64,000 bases of DNA from Photobacterium rosenbergii (GTDB taxonomy: Bacteria; Pseudomonadota; Gammaproteobacteria; Enterobacterales; Vibrionaceae). Below the pieces are notes generated by a model that ran no database searches, was not told where the DNA came from, and worked only from the letters and a program-made list of their open reading frames with translations. Below, in pieces: positions 35,379 through 44,042 of the stretch. The position numbers were made by a program, and so were the translations under genes. The stretch spans positions 1 through 64,000 of the forward strand of contig NZ_PYMB01000015.1 of NCBI RefSeq assembly GCF_003026455.1, read 5' to 3'. The first letter of the stretch is position 1. Every line of letters begins with the position of its first letter.

Positions 35379-36498
35379 TGAGCTATTAAGCCCAGCCGAT
35401 ATTCAGATTAATGGAACAAGGGAGTGGGATATTAGGCTGCACGATGAAGCTGCGCTCGACAGGATCCTCGTGGATGGCTCATTGGGGTTAGGTGAAACTT
35501 ACATGGAAGGTTTATGGGACTGCGACAGAATAGATGAGTTAGTCCACCGTATTACTCAGCACAACCTTGAAGATAAATTAAGCGTCAAAGCCAAGCTCTT
35601 GCTCGGCGCACACCTTGGTAGAAAGAAAGTTGTGAATTTCTTCAATCGACAAAGTGTAGAGCGCTGCAACAAAGACGTTCCTTTTCACTATGATCTTGGC
35701 AACGATTTGTTCGAGAACATGCTCGATGAACGAATGACCTACACCTGCGCCTATTGGAAAGAGTCATTCGATCTTGATAGCGCCCAAACCGCCAAACTGG
35801 ATCTGATATGCCGTAAACTTGGTTTGAAGCCAGGGATGAAAGTGCTCGATATTGGTTGTGGTTGGGGTAGCTTCATGAACTACGCTGCCGAGCATTATGG
35901 CGTGGTATGCCACGGCTTGACCCTCTCAAAAGAACAAACCGCCTTGGGAATGGAAATAGCCCGCCGCAAAAATCTACCCGTCAGCTTTATTCTTCAGGAT
36001 TACCGTCAATATGTTCCAGCAGTCACCTATGACCGTGTGGTATCAATCGGGATGATTGAGCATGTCGGGCCTGAAAACTACAAAGATTATTTCACCTGTG
36101 CCAACCGATTCCTTAAAGATGACGGTTTATTCTTGCTCCATACCATTGGTAGTCCAGAATCAAAAACAGAAACGGATCCATGGATTAATAAATATATCTT
36201 CCCTAATGGCGTGATCCCATCCATTTCCCAGCTAGGGAATGCAATGGAGCACATGTTCAATATCGAAGATCTGCACAACATCGGCCCAGATTACGACAAA
36301 ACATTAATGGCATGGTGCCGTAACTTCGAGAAGAACTGGGACAATATTGCTGAAAAATACGGTGATAGATTCTACCGGATGTGGCGATACTACCTACTGT
36401 CATGTGCAGGTGCATTCCGCAGCCGTAGTTTGAGTGTCTGGCAATTAGCGCTTACTAAGGAAGGAACCAGCCTTCCGCAATTTGCCCGTGCTGTTTAA
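35356..36498 (+). CDS. cfa: cyclopropane-fatty-acyl-phospholipid synthase
   Basis: A 380-residue enzyme, close to E. coli Cfa (382). It transfers a methylene group from S-adenosylmethionine to cis double bonds of membrane phospholipids, which protects stationary-phase or acid-stressed membranes. The N-terminal lipid-binding domain (about 1-100) is followed by the methyltransferase domain with V-L-D-I-G-C-G-W-G-S-F (about 167-177). The block S-I-G-M-I-E-H-V-G-P-E-N-Y lies downstream. The ATG at 35356 has CAGGTAAG upstream. The upstream region is long and AT-rich, and a short leader frame overlaps its start. Confidence 0.96.
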   Translation: MSYLKLFNELLSPADIQINGTREWDIRLHDEAALDRILVDGSLGLGETYMEGLWDCDRIDELVHRITQHNLEDKLSVKAKLLLGAHLGRKKVVNFFNRQSVERCNKDVPFHYDLGNDLFENMLDERMTYTCAYWKESFDLDSAQTAKLDLICRKLGLKPGMKVLDIGCGWGSFMNYAAEHYGVVCHGLTLSKEQTALGMEIARRKNLPVSFILQDYRQYVPAVTYDRVVSIGMIEHVGPENYKDYFTCANRFLKDDGLFLLHTIGSPESKTETDPWINKYIFPNGVIPSISQLGNAMEHMFNIEDLHNIGPDYDKTLMAWCRNFEKNWDNIAEKYGDRFYRMWRYYLLSCAGAFRSRSLSVWQLALTKEGTSLPQFARAV

Positions 36499-36626
36499 TC
36501 ACGAGCACTAGCCTATGCACTTAGCAACAACAGCGCACTTTACACTATCTGTGCACTGAGCAAGAAACGAGAGAGGGAGCCATTCTCAGTGATACGGCTT
36601 CTTCCTCCCCACAACGAGAAAACACT

Positions 36627-37130
36627 ATGCAATCCACTGTTGTCAAAGTCTATGAGTCCAAAGACTCGGTACTCTACACCACTTGTATCAAGGCTCGTAA
36701 GTACGAGCTGACGGCAGATTTATCAACGTCACGTGAAAATGCCATCGAAGCGTTGTTAGTCTCCCATGACATTGCAGCCAAAGGCTCGATAGAGATCAGG
36801 GATATCCAAGTACTGGAAGAATCAGGCTCGCATACAGAGCTCAATATTTATGCTTTTTATTTCCCAGCCCATGTCAACGTGTATATTCGAGCGGTAAGAA
36901 ACCCACACACCTTTATCTTTCAGGTAGACATCGCTGATGGTCATTATCACTACTCGTCTAGTCATCCTCTGCGCGCTAGTGACTTAACGAGAATGTCATT
37001 AAAGTCACATTTCCCAGATATCCGAGACTTTAAGGTTATTCTCGATAAAAAAGATACAGATAAAATGCCATCTGAAATAGCCGTCAATGAATATTCTCAA
37101 GTACACATGATGGCGAACGCTGTGATATGA
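36627..37130 (+). CDS. unknown 167-residue protein
   Basis: A 167-residue, predominantly soluble protein that I do not recognise. It has no signal peptide and no clear membrane helix. It mixes acidic and basic strands (S-T-V-V-K-V-Y, L-T-A-D-L-S-T-S-R-E-N-A-I-E-A-L) with a histidine-rich segment (D-G-H-Y-H-Y-S-S-S-H-P) near 105-115. It overlaps the following 40-codon gene by four bases (ATGA), which implies translational coupling. It lies downstream of cfa in the same direction and upstream of another unknown gene at 37314. Confidence 0.7.
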   Translation: MQSTVVKVYESKDSVLYTTCIKARKYELTADLSTSRENAIEALLVSHDIAAKGSIEIRDIQVLEESGSHTELNIYAFYFPAHVNVYIRAVRNPHTFIFQVDIADGHYHYSSSHPLRASDLTRMSLKSHFPDIRDFKVILDKKDTDKMPSEIAVNEYSQVHMMANAVI

Positions 37131-37249
37131 ATATTCATGACTTTCTGTCAATTCTTCACAATATCATCGTCTTTGCTGTTTTCCTGATCATTGCTGCAAA
37201 GGTGGCAATAAGGCTTGAATCAAAAAATAACAGCAAAAACCAAGAATAA
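37127..37249 (+). CDS. 40-residue small membrane protein coupled to the 36627 gene
   Basis: ATG at 37127 overlaps the stop of the previous gene (ATGA). The product has one hydrophobic helix (about residues 5-27: D-F-L-S-I-L-H-N-I-I-V-F-A-V-F-L-I-I-A-A) and a basic/polar tail ending K-N-Q-E. It is the size and shape of bacterial small transmembrane proteins that modulate a partner. The overlap and composition support it; there is no independent ribosome site. Confidence 0.6.
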   Translation: MNIHDFLSILHNIIVFAVFLIIAAKVAIRLESKNNSKNQE

Positions 37250-37313
37250 CATTTGAACAAGTTATCAATTACGATATCTCCCAGCTGGGAAGATATAAAG
37301 GAGAGGATGATTA

Positions 37314-37724
37314 ATGACTCCTTTAAAATATATTTTAGAGTCTCACCAAGAAATTAATCACAACACCGACGAGCTTATGACAGTACTATCCCATACCGCC
37401 TTGGGTGTCTGTATAAATAAGCCCTTGGATCGTGGCCGATGGATAAAAGACTACCTCACAAAAGTTAAGCCTAACTTTACACCCAAAGGCTCTGCCTGGA
37501 AGCTCATCGATGGTTGCCTCAAAGAATCCACACCTAATCGTATAGCCCGCTGCTTCGAGACCTTCTACCAGTTTTATTGGGGCACCCGTCCCTATGCTGC
37601 CGCGCGGCCATTACCGGGCCAAGTAGAAAGAGCCAATGCCCGCATCGAGGCCTACTGCCGGCTCAAAGATGCCGTTACTGCCGACACAACTCACGCCCAA
37701 GGTTATCTGGCGATGGCATCATGA
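37314..37724 (+). CDS. unknown 136-residue soluble protein
   Basis: A 136-residue protein that I do not recognise. The ATG at 37314 has a strong AGGAGAGG upstream. It is probably helical and cytoplasmic, with a Trp-rich middle (G-R-W-I-K-D-Y, F-Y-W-G-T-R-P-Y) and a C-terminal Q-V-E-R-A-N-A-R-I-E-A-Y-C-R-L-K helix. It follows the small membrane gene and ends before a bidirectional terminator. It may be expressed with the two preceding unknown genes. Confidence 0.72.
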   Translation: MTPLKYILESHQEINHNTDELMTVLSHTALGVCINKPLDRGRWIKDYLTKVKPNFTPKGSAWKLIDGCLKESTPNRIARCFETFYQFYWGTRPYAAARPLPGQVERANARIEAYCRLKDAVTADTTHAQGYLAMAS

Positions 37725-37744
37725 TGGGAGGCTATCTGATACAG

Positions 37745-37768
37745 AAAAAGCGCCATGCGGCGCTTTTT
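37745..37768. terminator. bidirectional terminator between the unknown gene and treC
   Basis: AAAAAGCGCC pairs perfectly with GGCGCTTTTT across ATGC, giving T-runs on both strands. Confidence 0.94.
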
Positions 37769-37783
37769 CAATCTCAACTCTAC

Positions 37784-39463
37784 TTACTTGGCAATCAAGA
37801 TAATACGAGTTTCATACGGCTTCAGAGTGAAGTTGTTGTCCTGAGCAGTATTCATCGATTCCGTATAGTTATACAGCAAGCACTGACCACTAGCTACATC
37901 TATCCCTTCAGGCAGCAAGCATTCGACATCTTCGCCATAGTAGTTGTTCACGCACAACAAGATCTGACTTTCTGATTCACGTTTGTAGCAGAAGATACGA
38001 TCGTGCTCTGGCATCAAATCGGTATAATCGCCCTCGGTGATCACGGCAACGTCTTTACGCAGTTGAATCAGCTTACGGTAGAAGTGGAATACGGAGTTCT
38101 CATCTTCAACCGCGGCTTTGGCATTGATCTGCGGGTAGTTCTCTGCCACTTGCAGCCAAGGCTGTGCCTTGGAGAAGCCGGCATATTCACTGTCATCCCA
38201 CTGCATCGGTGTGCGGGAGTTATCACGGGATTTCTGCGCTAGGATCGCCATCATCTCGTCATGGCCAACACCTTGCTGGTTCACCATGATGTCGTACATG
38301 TTGGTACTTTCCACATCACGGTATTGCTCAATAGAGGTATAACCTGGGTTGGTCATGCCGATCTCTTCACCCTGGAAGATATACGGGGTACCCTGCATCA
38401 TATGAACTGATGCACCCAGCATTTTGGCAGATTCAACACGGTAGTTCACATCATCACCCAAACGGCTGACCACGCGTGGTTGGTCATGGTTACACCAAAA
38501 CAGTGCGCCCCACCCTTTACCATTCAAGCCAAGCTGCCAGTGGTTAAAAATCGATTTTAGCTGATGGAAATCAAACGGTGCTTTGGTCCACTTCTCACCA
38601 TTAGGGTAATCCACTTTCAAGTGATGGAAGTTGAACACCATCGACAACTCTTTGCCATCGAGCGATGAATATTGCTGGCAGTGCTCAAGTGTTGTCGAAG
38701 ACATCTCGCCTACTGTCACAGAACCATATTTCTGGAACACGGCTTCGCTGATTTCCTGCAGATATTCATGGACACGAGGGCCATCAGTATAAAAGCGACG
38801 ACCATCGCCAATGTTGTCGTTCGGGAAGTCTTGCTGCTTGGAAATCAAGTTAATGACATCAAGGCGGAAACCATCGACACCTTTGTCGGCCCAGAAGCTG
38901 ATCACTTCTTTGACCTCTTCACGAACCTTCGGGTTTTCCCAGTTCAGGTCTGCTTGTTCTTTGGCAAACAGGTGTAAGTAATATTGGCCAGTAGCCTCGT
39001 CCAGTGCCCAGGCATTGCCACCGAATTTCGACTGCCAATTGGTTGGCTCAGCGCCGTCTACCGGATCTTTCCAAATGTAATAATCACGGTAAGGGCTGTT
39101 CTTATCACCCAGTGCCGACTGGAACCAAGCATGCTCGGTCGAGGTGTGGTTTACGACAATATCCATGACAATTTTGATGTCACGCTGATGCGCTTGTGCC
39201 AGCAATTGATCAAAATCGGTCATGGTGCCGAACTCTGGATTGATATTGTAGTAGTCGGAAATATCGTAGCCGTTATCAATCATTGGCGAGCTGTAAACCG
39301 GCGTCAGCCAAATCGCATCGACACCCAAGGTCTTGAGGTAGTCTAGCTTGGCAATGATCCCTTGAATATCACCGGTTCCCTTGCTGCCACTGTCACAGAA
39401 GCTTTTTGGATAAATCTGGTAAATCGTAGCGGTACGCCACCATTCAAGTTGCTCTTTCAACAT
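37784..39463 (-). CDS. treC: trehalose-6-phosphate hydrolase
   Basis: A 559-residue GH13 alpha-amylase-family enzyme. It cleaves trehalose-6-phosphate, delivered by the PTS, into glucose and glucose-6-phosphate in the cytoplasm. Motifs are I-V-M-D-I-V-V-N-H-T, catalytic nucleophile in G-F-R-L-D-V-I-N, acid/base in T-V-G-E-M-S and the third acid in W-C-N-H-D-Q-P-R. The start codon is the ATG at 39463 with CAGG upstream; a GTG four codons earlier also continues the frame. It is downstream of treB, with a T-tailed hairpin between that may limit its expression. Confidence 0.95.
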   Translation of the reverse strand: MLKEQLEWWRTATIYQIYPKSFCDSGSKGTGDIQGIIAKLDYLKTLGVDAIWLTPVYSSPMIDNGYDISDYYNINPEFGTMTDFDQLLAQAHQRDIKIVMDIVVNHTSTEHAWFQSALGDKNSPYRDYYIWKDPVDGAEPTNWQSKFGGNAWALDEATGQYYLHLFAKEQADLNWENPKVREEVKEVISFWADKGVDGFRLDVINLISKQQDFPNDNIGDGRRFYTDGPRVHEYLQEISEAVFQKYGSVTVGEMSSTTLEHCQQYSSLDGKELSMVFNFHHLKVDYPNGEKWTKAPFDFHQLKSIFNHWQLGLNGKGWGALFWCNHDQPRVVSRLGDDVNYRVESAKMLGASVHMMQGTPYIFQGEEIGMTNPGYTSIEQYRDVESTNMYDIMVNQQGVGHDEMMAILAQKSRDNSRTPMQWDDSEYAGFSKAQPWLQVAENYPQINAKAAVEDENSVFHFYRKLIQLRKDVAVITEGDYTDLMPEHDRIFCYKRESESQILLCVNNYYGEDVECLLPEGIDVASGQCLLYNYTESMNTAQDNNFTLKPYETRIILIAK

Positions 39464-39491
39464 AATAACCTGCACACTTAAAAAATCAGAA

Positions 39492-39528
39492 AAAGGTAGC
39501 TGGTCTTAAAAATCAATCGACCAGCTAC
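39492..39528 (-). terminator. treB-treC intercistronic hairpin (attenuator type)
   Basis: GTAGCTGGTC pairs perfectly with GACCAGCTAC across 13 nt. On the minus strand the stem is followed by CTTTTTC, which would give partial termination between treB and treC. Confidence 0.75.
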
Positions 39529-39565
39529 AAATCACACAGGGCTTTCCCCATTACTAGGCAGTTAC

Positions 39566-40990
39566 CTAGGCAGTTGCTTCACTCAGTTCACCTTTTGCTT
39601 CAGCACGCTTGTACATAAACAAGGTCAGTGCCATCGGTACCACAACAGCAACAACCATTGCGATGAAATACACCAGCCAGTATTGCGGCTGAATAGATAG
39701 GATGCCCGGTAGACCGCCGACACCGATGCCGTTCGCCATCACGCCTGCGCTACCACAAATTGCTGCGGCAATCGCCGAACCGATCATTGCGCTCAGCATC
39801 GGGAACTTGTATTTCAGGTTGATACCGTACATCGCAGGCTCAGTAACACCTAGATAAGCTGAGATGGCAGCTGGTACCGAGATTTCACGCTCATTCGCTT
39901 TCTTGCTGATAATGATGATGCCAACAACCGCTGAAGCCTGAGCAATGTTAGATAGAGCAATCAAAGGCCAGATAGGAGTACCACCCATTGACTGCATAAG
40001 CTGCAAGTCAACAGCGTTGGTCGTGTGGTGGATACCTGTAATAACCAGTGGGGCATATAGGAAACCGAAGATCATCGCACCAAAGATAGCGAAATCACCC
40101 GTCATCGCAGCCTGTGCCGCGTAACCCACACCATCGCCAAGCATACGGCCAAATGGACCGATGAATGCATGGGCAAGGATGACTGCAGTAATGATTGAAA
40201 CAAATGGTACAATCACCAGGTACAGGTAAGCAGGAATCACTTTTTTCAGATTGGTTTCAATCAGTGCCAAGGCAATACCGGCTAACATTGCTGGGATGAC
40301 CTGAGCCTGATAACCGACCTTTTCAATGGTGAATAGACCAAAGTCCCACACTTCCGGCAATTGCTGACCTATCAAATAGGCGTTCATCAACTGCGGTGAC
40401 ACCAGTGTCACACCCAATACGATACCCAGAATAGGGGTGCCGCCCAGTTTCTTCACTGTCGACCAGCACACACCAACTGGCAGGAAGAAGAAGATCGCTT
40501 CGCCTATCAGCCATAGGAAAGAGTGAACGGTTGCCCAGAACTGGCTGATCTCAGTCAGGGTTTGGCCATCGAACATCTTGATGTCGCCGATGACATTACG
40601 GAAACCGAGGATCAGACCACCGGTAATAATCGCTGGCAGCAATGGAACAAAGATTTCAGCAAGGTGGGAGATCCCACGCTCCAGCAAGCTCATGTTCTGG
40701 CGGGCAGCGACTTTCGCTTCTTCCTTACTGGCACCCGACTGGCCGGTATATTCATTAAGTGCTTTATATACCTGATCAACTTCGGTACCGATCACGACCT
40801 GGAACTGACCAGCATTGGTAAAACAACCTTTTACCATGCTCAGTTTTTCAATTTCCTTAATCTGCGCTTTGTCTGTGTCTGCCAATACAAAGCGCAAACG
40901 GGTCAGGCAGTGGCTGACGCTTGCAATGTTGTCCTTACCGCCGATTAACTCGACCAAACGTTCTATCTGCTGTTGGTTAATCTTACTCAT
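39566..40990 (-). CDS. treB: trehalose PTS permease EIIBC
   Basis: A 474-residue phosphotransferase permease, the length of E. coli TreB (473). The EIIB domain has its phospho-cysteine in V-S-H-C-L-T-R-L-R-F (about residue 28). The EIIC membrane domain with about ten helices follows and includes E-P-A-M-Y-G-I. It imports trehalose as trehalose-6-phosphate and depends on the general glucose EIIA, since it lacks its own EIIA. Two LacI-type operators precede it, matching control by the adjacent treR. Confidence 0.96.
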   Translation of the reverse strand: MSKINQQQIERLVELIGGKDNIASVSHCLTRLRFVLADTDKAQIKEIEKLSMVKGCFTNAGQFQVVIGTEVDQVYKALNEYTGQSGASKEEAKVAARQNMSLLERGISHLAEIFVPLLPAIITGGLILGFRNVIGDIKMFDGQTLTEISQFWATVHSFLWLIGEAIFFFLPVGVCWSTVKKLGGTPILGIVLGVTLVSPQLMNAYLIGQQLPEVWDFGLFTIEKVGYQAQVIPAMLAGIALALIETNLKKVIPAYLYLVIVPFVSIITAVILAHAFIGPFGRMLGDGVGYAAQAAMTGDFAIFGAMIFGFLYAPLVITGIHHTTNAVDLQLMQSMGGTPIWPLIALSNIAQASAVVGIIIISKKANEREISVPAAISAYLGVTEPAMYGINLKYKFPMLSAMIGSAIAAAICGSAGVMANGIGVGGLPGILSIQPQYWLVYFIAMVVAVVVPMALTLFMYKRAEAKGELSEATA

Positions 40991-41059
40991 GCCGATTGTC
41001 CATCGTTATAAAAATAGGAATGTGTTGGGTTGTCTGTCTTTGTTCACTTCTAAACTTAT

Positions 41060-41071
41060 GGGAATGTTCCC
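41060..41071. promoter_or_regulatory. TreR operator 1
   Basis: GGGAATGTTCCC is a perfect 12-bp palindrome. It is 70 bp upstream of the treB start. The E. coli TreR operator is of the GGGAACGTTCCC type. Confidence 0.82.
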
Positions 41072-41110
41072 ACTTGATGTAACAAATAGTGTCAGATCCG
41101 CTCCCTGATG

Positions 41111-41132
41111 GAAATGGGAACATTCCCATTTC
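41111..41132. promoter_or_regulatory. TreR operator 2
   Basis: Arms GAAATGGGAA and TTCCCATTTC are perfectly complementary around a 2-bp centre. It is centred 56 bp upstream of operator 1. It shares the GGGAA-TTCCC core, so one dimeric LacI-type repressor could bind both. Confidence 0.85.
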
Positions 41133-41235
41133 GTGAATCAGTTCACAACCTACACCTATAGATTAACAGCAAATTAGTGATCCAGATCTTGCTTGCGGTT
41201 GATTGAGGTTTTGATTAAAGCGATGAAGCAGCCTT

Positions 41236-42180
41236 TTAATATGAAGCTTGCTGAATGAGATGAGTCACTTCTTGCTGGCCAGACAACTGCTTAATCAACA
41301 ATTGGGCAGAGACTTTACCCGCTTCAAAGTAGCCAGGGTCGATACTGAACGTATTGGGGAATAAGAAAGACAGCAGATCCGTTGCCCCTACCCCAGAGAC
41401 CTGAATATCAGTGCGGCCTAGCTCCTGCAAGCGCTTGGCAACACCCATTGCCAAGGTATCACTGGCACAGACAATCGCTTCTGTACCTGCGCTAAGGACC
41501 TGATCGGTAATTTGATAAGCGCTGTCATAACTCAGCTGCCCAGTCTGGTAACTAGGTTCAATCCCTAGCTTGCGGCAACTTTCAAGATAAGCATTGAGGC
41601 GGAGTAAACCCGTGGTACGGTCAGATTCATCAACACCGATATAACTGATAGCCTGCTTACCATTAGCAACCAGCTTGTCCATGGCAAGGGAAATCAAGCC
41701 CTGATGGTCATAGTCCACCGAGGAAATGGCGTCGGTATCAGTCGCAATAACCACCGCTTTGTGGCCTAGCTTTTCGATGCTGGTCAGATCGCAGCCTGAG
41801 AAACCAAACACAATCACGCCATCAACATTTCGCTTTTGCAGCACAGCCAAGTGCTCATTGGTTTTCTCTGCGCTGAATTGGCTTTCCATGATCACCGCAT
41901 CATAACCAGCCTTGTAGATGACATCGAGAATGCCGCTGACCGCTTTGTTTTCCGACGGTGAATCCAAGCGCGACAGAATAATACCTACTACCTTGGCACT
42001 GCCTCCCCGCATCGCTTGGGCTGACTTGGATGGCACATAGCCAGACTCACGGATCACCTGCTCGACTTTCTCTCTGGTCGCCGGCTTTACTTTGGGATCA
42101 TTAGTCAGTACACGCGAAACGGTTGATTTGCCGACACCTGCCAGTTTGGCAATGTCTAGGATTGTAAGTTTCTGGGTCAT
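41236..42180 (-). CDS. treR: trehalose operon repressor TreR (LacI family)
   Basis: A 314-residue LacI-family repressor, equal in length to E. coli TreR (315). It starts M-T-Q-K-L-T-I-L-D-I-A-K-L-A-G-V-G-K-S-T-V-S-R, the classic LacI headpiece. The hinge A-M-R-G-G-S precedes the periplasmic-binding-fold effector domain, with E-S-Q-F-S-A-E and Y-I-G-V-D-E-S-D-R-T-T-G. It senses trehalose-6-phosphate and represses treBC. It lies just upstream of the treB operators on the same strand. Confidence 0.95.
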   Translation of the reverse strand: MTQKLTILDIAKLAGVGKSTVSRVLTNDPKVKPATREKVEQVIRESGYVPSKSAQAMRGGSAKVVGIILSRLDSPSENKAVSGILDVIYKAGYDAVIMESQFSAEKTNEHLAVLQKRNVDGVIVFGFSGCDLTSIEKLGHKAVVIATDTDAISSVDYDHQGLISLAMDKLVANGKQAISYIGVDESDRTTGLLRLNAYLESCRKLGIEPSYQTGQLSYDSAYQITDQVLSAGTEAIVCASDTLAMGVAKRLQELGRTDIQVSGVGATDLLSFLFPNTFSIDPGYFEAGKVSAQLLIKQLSGQQEVTHLIQQASY

Positions 42181-42586
42181 AATCATTCGAGTTATTGGTT
42201 TCACTACCTATTGTCACTGAGAACGGGATAATTTCAATCATTTTCCTGGCACAAAACAGCAAGCTGCACTTTGACACACAATTTTGTTCCAAAAATCGCT
42301 TACGTAGCGGAACAAAACTTCATTTATCCTGACAAACCCTTACATAGCTCAGACATTTCTTTGAATTTATTCAATTAAGTTATTACCAAAGTGCCCATGA
42401 ACCAACGCACTTAACACAAATAATATAGACATAAGCAACAGTGTGACTTGATTTTAATGAACACTGTCCGCATATATAAATGATGACAAATAAAAAGCGC
42501 CACTGACTGACTACAACGCACGGGCCACCCTTTGAATCACATTATCGATGAGCCGGCACAGTCTCAGCTAACGCTTAAGGAATTTT
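42181..42586. other. treR-CARF intergenic region (406 bp)
   Basis: This AT-rich spacer between divergent treR and the CARF gene holds the promoters of both. The CARF gene has AAGGA just before its ATG. I see no conserved operator or dyad that I can name. Confidence 0.5.
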
Positions 42587-43753
42587 ATGATTACACATGT
42601 TGGCATAATCGATCAGGACCCCGTAAGACTGATCACCCCCCTTCTCGACCACGGCGTCCCTGCCGATAAGATGATTTTTATCGGTACGGAAGCGCAACAA
42701 GAGCAATACGACCGACTAGCGTCAATTTTGTTACCTCGTAATATCGAGGCCGAGTTTTTCATCATTCCTGACTCCATCAATATCACACGCATTCGAGCTC
42801 GCATTATCGAGCTGGCAGAAAAACTCAAAGCCTCCCAAACCGATGTCTGGTTCAATGCCAGTTGTGGCCTCCGCCACCGTCTACTTTCCGCCTATGAAGT
42901 ATTCCGCACTTACCACTGGCCTATCTATGTGATTGAGCCATTCAGCGATGAAATGTGCTGGCTATACCCGGCAGACCGAGAACAACAACAAGTCGAAGAT
43001 CGCATTCAACTTACCGATTATCTCACTATTTTCGGCGCCCGTTGTGAACTCCCGGAAAGCCTCGTACCCGAAGAGCTTAACGAGCAGCTTTGGGAGTTAG
43101 GCCAGCGCTGGGCAAGTTCAGCCCTTGAGCTAGGCCCTGGCCTTGCCACCCTCAACTACTTGGCGACCACTTGCCGCAAAGAGCAGAAGCTAGATGTTGC
43201 GCTAAGTGAGAAACAGCAAGGCTATAAAGAGTTAGGCATGTTGCTCAACGATCTGGAAGAAACAGGCCTTGCCACCTACCACGATGGCGTTTTGACTTTC
43301 AAACATGAAGAAGCCCGCCGGTTTGCCAATGGTGAATGGCTAGAGAATTTGGTTCACAGCACAGTACGTGCGATTCAAAGTGATCTGCCAACTATCCAAG
43401 ACCACTCGCTGGGTGTGCAGGTCTACCGCCAAATTGGTGACCGTGAAGTGCGTAACGAGCTTGATGTGGCAACCGTCGTTAACAACAAACTTCATATTAT
43501 CGAATGTAAAACCAAAGGGATGCGTGACGACGGCGATGATACCCTTTACAAGTTAGAATCACTGCGTGATCTACTCGGTGGCCTGCAGGCCCGTGCGATG
43601 CTGGTAAGCTTCCGTCCATTGCGCCATCACGATGTAGTCCGTGCCCAAGATCTTGGCCTTGCGATTATCGGCCCTGACCAACTTGGCGATCTACAAACCC
43701 ATCTACATAACTGGTTTAAAGATGCCGGTGGCCAAAGCCACAATATTGCTTAA
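42587..43753 (+). CDS. orphan CARF-domain / PD-(D/E)XK nuclease (VC1899/Card1-like, DUF1887)
   Basis: A 388-residue protein of the DUF1887 family, whose Vibrio cholerae member VC1899 has a known structure and whose CRISPR-linked relatives are Card1/Can2. The N-terminal Rossmann-type CARF domain (1-130) starts M-I-T-H-V-G-I-I-D-Q-D-P and includes V-W-F-N-A-S-C-G-L-R. A winged helix lies near 205-255 and the C-terminal PD-(D/E)XK fold near 255-388. Catalytic residues are D293 and E306-C-K308. CARF domains bind cyclic oligoadenylates made during type III CRISPR immunity and switch on the nuclease. No Cas gene or array is present here, so the ligand source is unknown. Confidence 0.88.
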   Translation: MITHVGIIDQDPVRLITPLLDHGVPADKMIFIGTEAQQEQYDRLASILLPRNIEAEFFIIPDSINITRIRARIIELAEKLKASQTDVWFNASCGLRHRLLSAYEVFRTYHWPIYVIEPFSDEMCWLYPADREQQQVEDRIQLTDYLTIFGARCELPESLVPEELNEQLWELGQRWASSALELGPGLATLNYLATTCRKEQKLDVALSEKQQGYKELGMLLNDLEETGLATYHDGVLTFKHEEARRFANGEWLENLVHSTVRAIQSDLPTIQDHSLGVQVYRQIGDREVRNELDVATVVNNKLHIIECKTKGMRDDGDDTLYKLESLRDLLGGLQARAMLVSFRPLRHHDVVRAQDLGLAIIGPDQLGDLQTHLHNWFKDAGGQSHNIA

Positions 43754-43782
43754 TTGATATAGGCACTTATCTCAATGAATTG

Positions 43783-43813
43783 AAGGGGAAACATAGGTTT
43801 CCCCTTTCTTTTT
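43783..43813 (+). terminator. intrinsic terminator of the CARF gene
   Basis: AAGGGGAAAC pairs perfectly with GTTTCCCCTT across ATAG, followed by TCTTTTT. Confidence 0.93.
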
Positions 43814-43844
43814 GGCTTCATGGCCGCAAAAGGGGCTTTTCATG

Positions 43845-43879
43845 ATGAGCTTCCCTCGATACCAAACTTGGAAGCTCAT
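43845..43879 (+). repeat. perfect 10-bp inverted repeat in the CARF-CBM48 spacer
   Basis: ATGAGCTTCC (43845-43854) is matched by GGAAGCTCAT (43870-43879) with a 15-nt spacer. No T-run follows. It lies just upstream of the NtrC-type dyad. Confidence 0.6.
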
Positions 43880-43892
43880 GGACTATAAGTGG

Positions 43893-43907
43893 GCACCGAT
43901 TTGGTGC
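43893..43907 (+). promoter_or_regulatory. NtrC-type enhancer dyad
   Basis: GCACCGATTTGGTGC is GCACC-N5-GGTGC, the NtrC consensus exactly. It sits about 117 bp upstream of the start predicted from the sigma-54 promoter, a standard enhancer distance. Confidence 0.78.
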
Positions 43908-43989
43908 AATAACGCCCCAAAACAGGGCAATGAAAAGCAAAAAGCCACCTCGTCTCAGCGCTACCCCAGCAAACATAAGCCATTGATTA

Positions 43990-44007
43990 TTGGCATTTAA
44001 ATTGCTT
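43990..44007 (+). promoter_or_regulatory. sigma-54 (RpoN) promoter
   Basis: TTGGCATTTAAATTGCTT has GG (43992-43993) and GC (44004-44005) separated by exactly 10 nt, with TTGGCA and TTGCTT contexts close to the sigma-54 consensus. The predicted start is near 44017, 26 bp before the ATG. Confidence 0.82.
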
Positions 44008-44042
44008 ATCTTGAACCATTAGCTTTAATTCAAGGAGAGATG

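Noticed and set aside
43812..44000. open frame of about 62 codons between the CARF and CBM48 genes
   Set aside because: It overlaps the terminator tail, the NtrC-type dyad and the sigma-54 promoter, with no ribosome site. The region is regulatory.
42181..44039. CRISPR array or Cas genes around the CARF nuclease
   Set aside because: No direct repeats with regular spacers and no Cas-like frames are seen on either strand.
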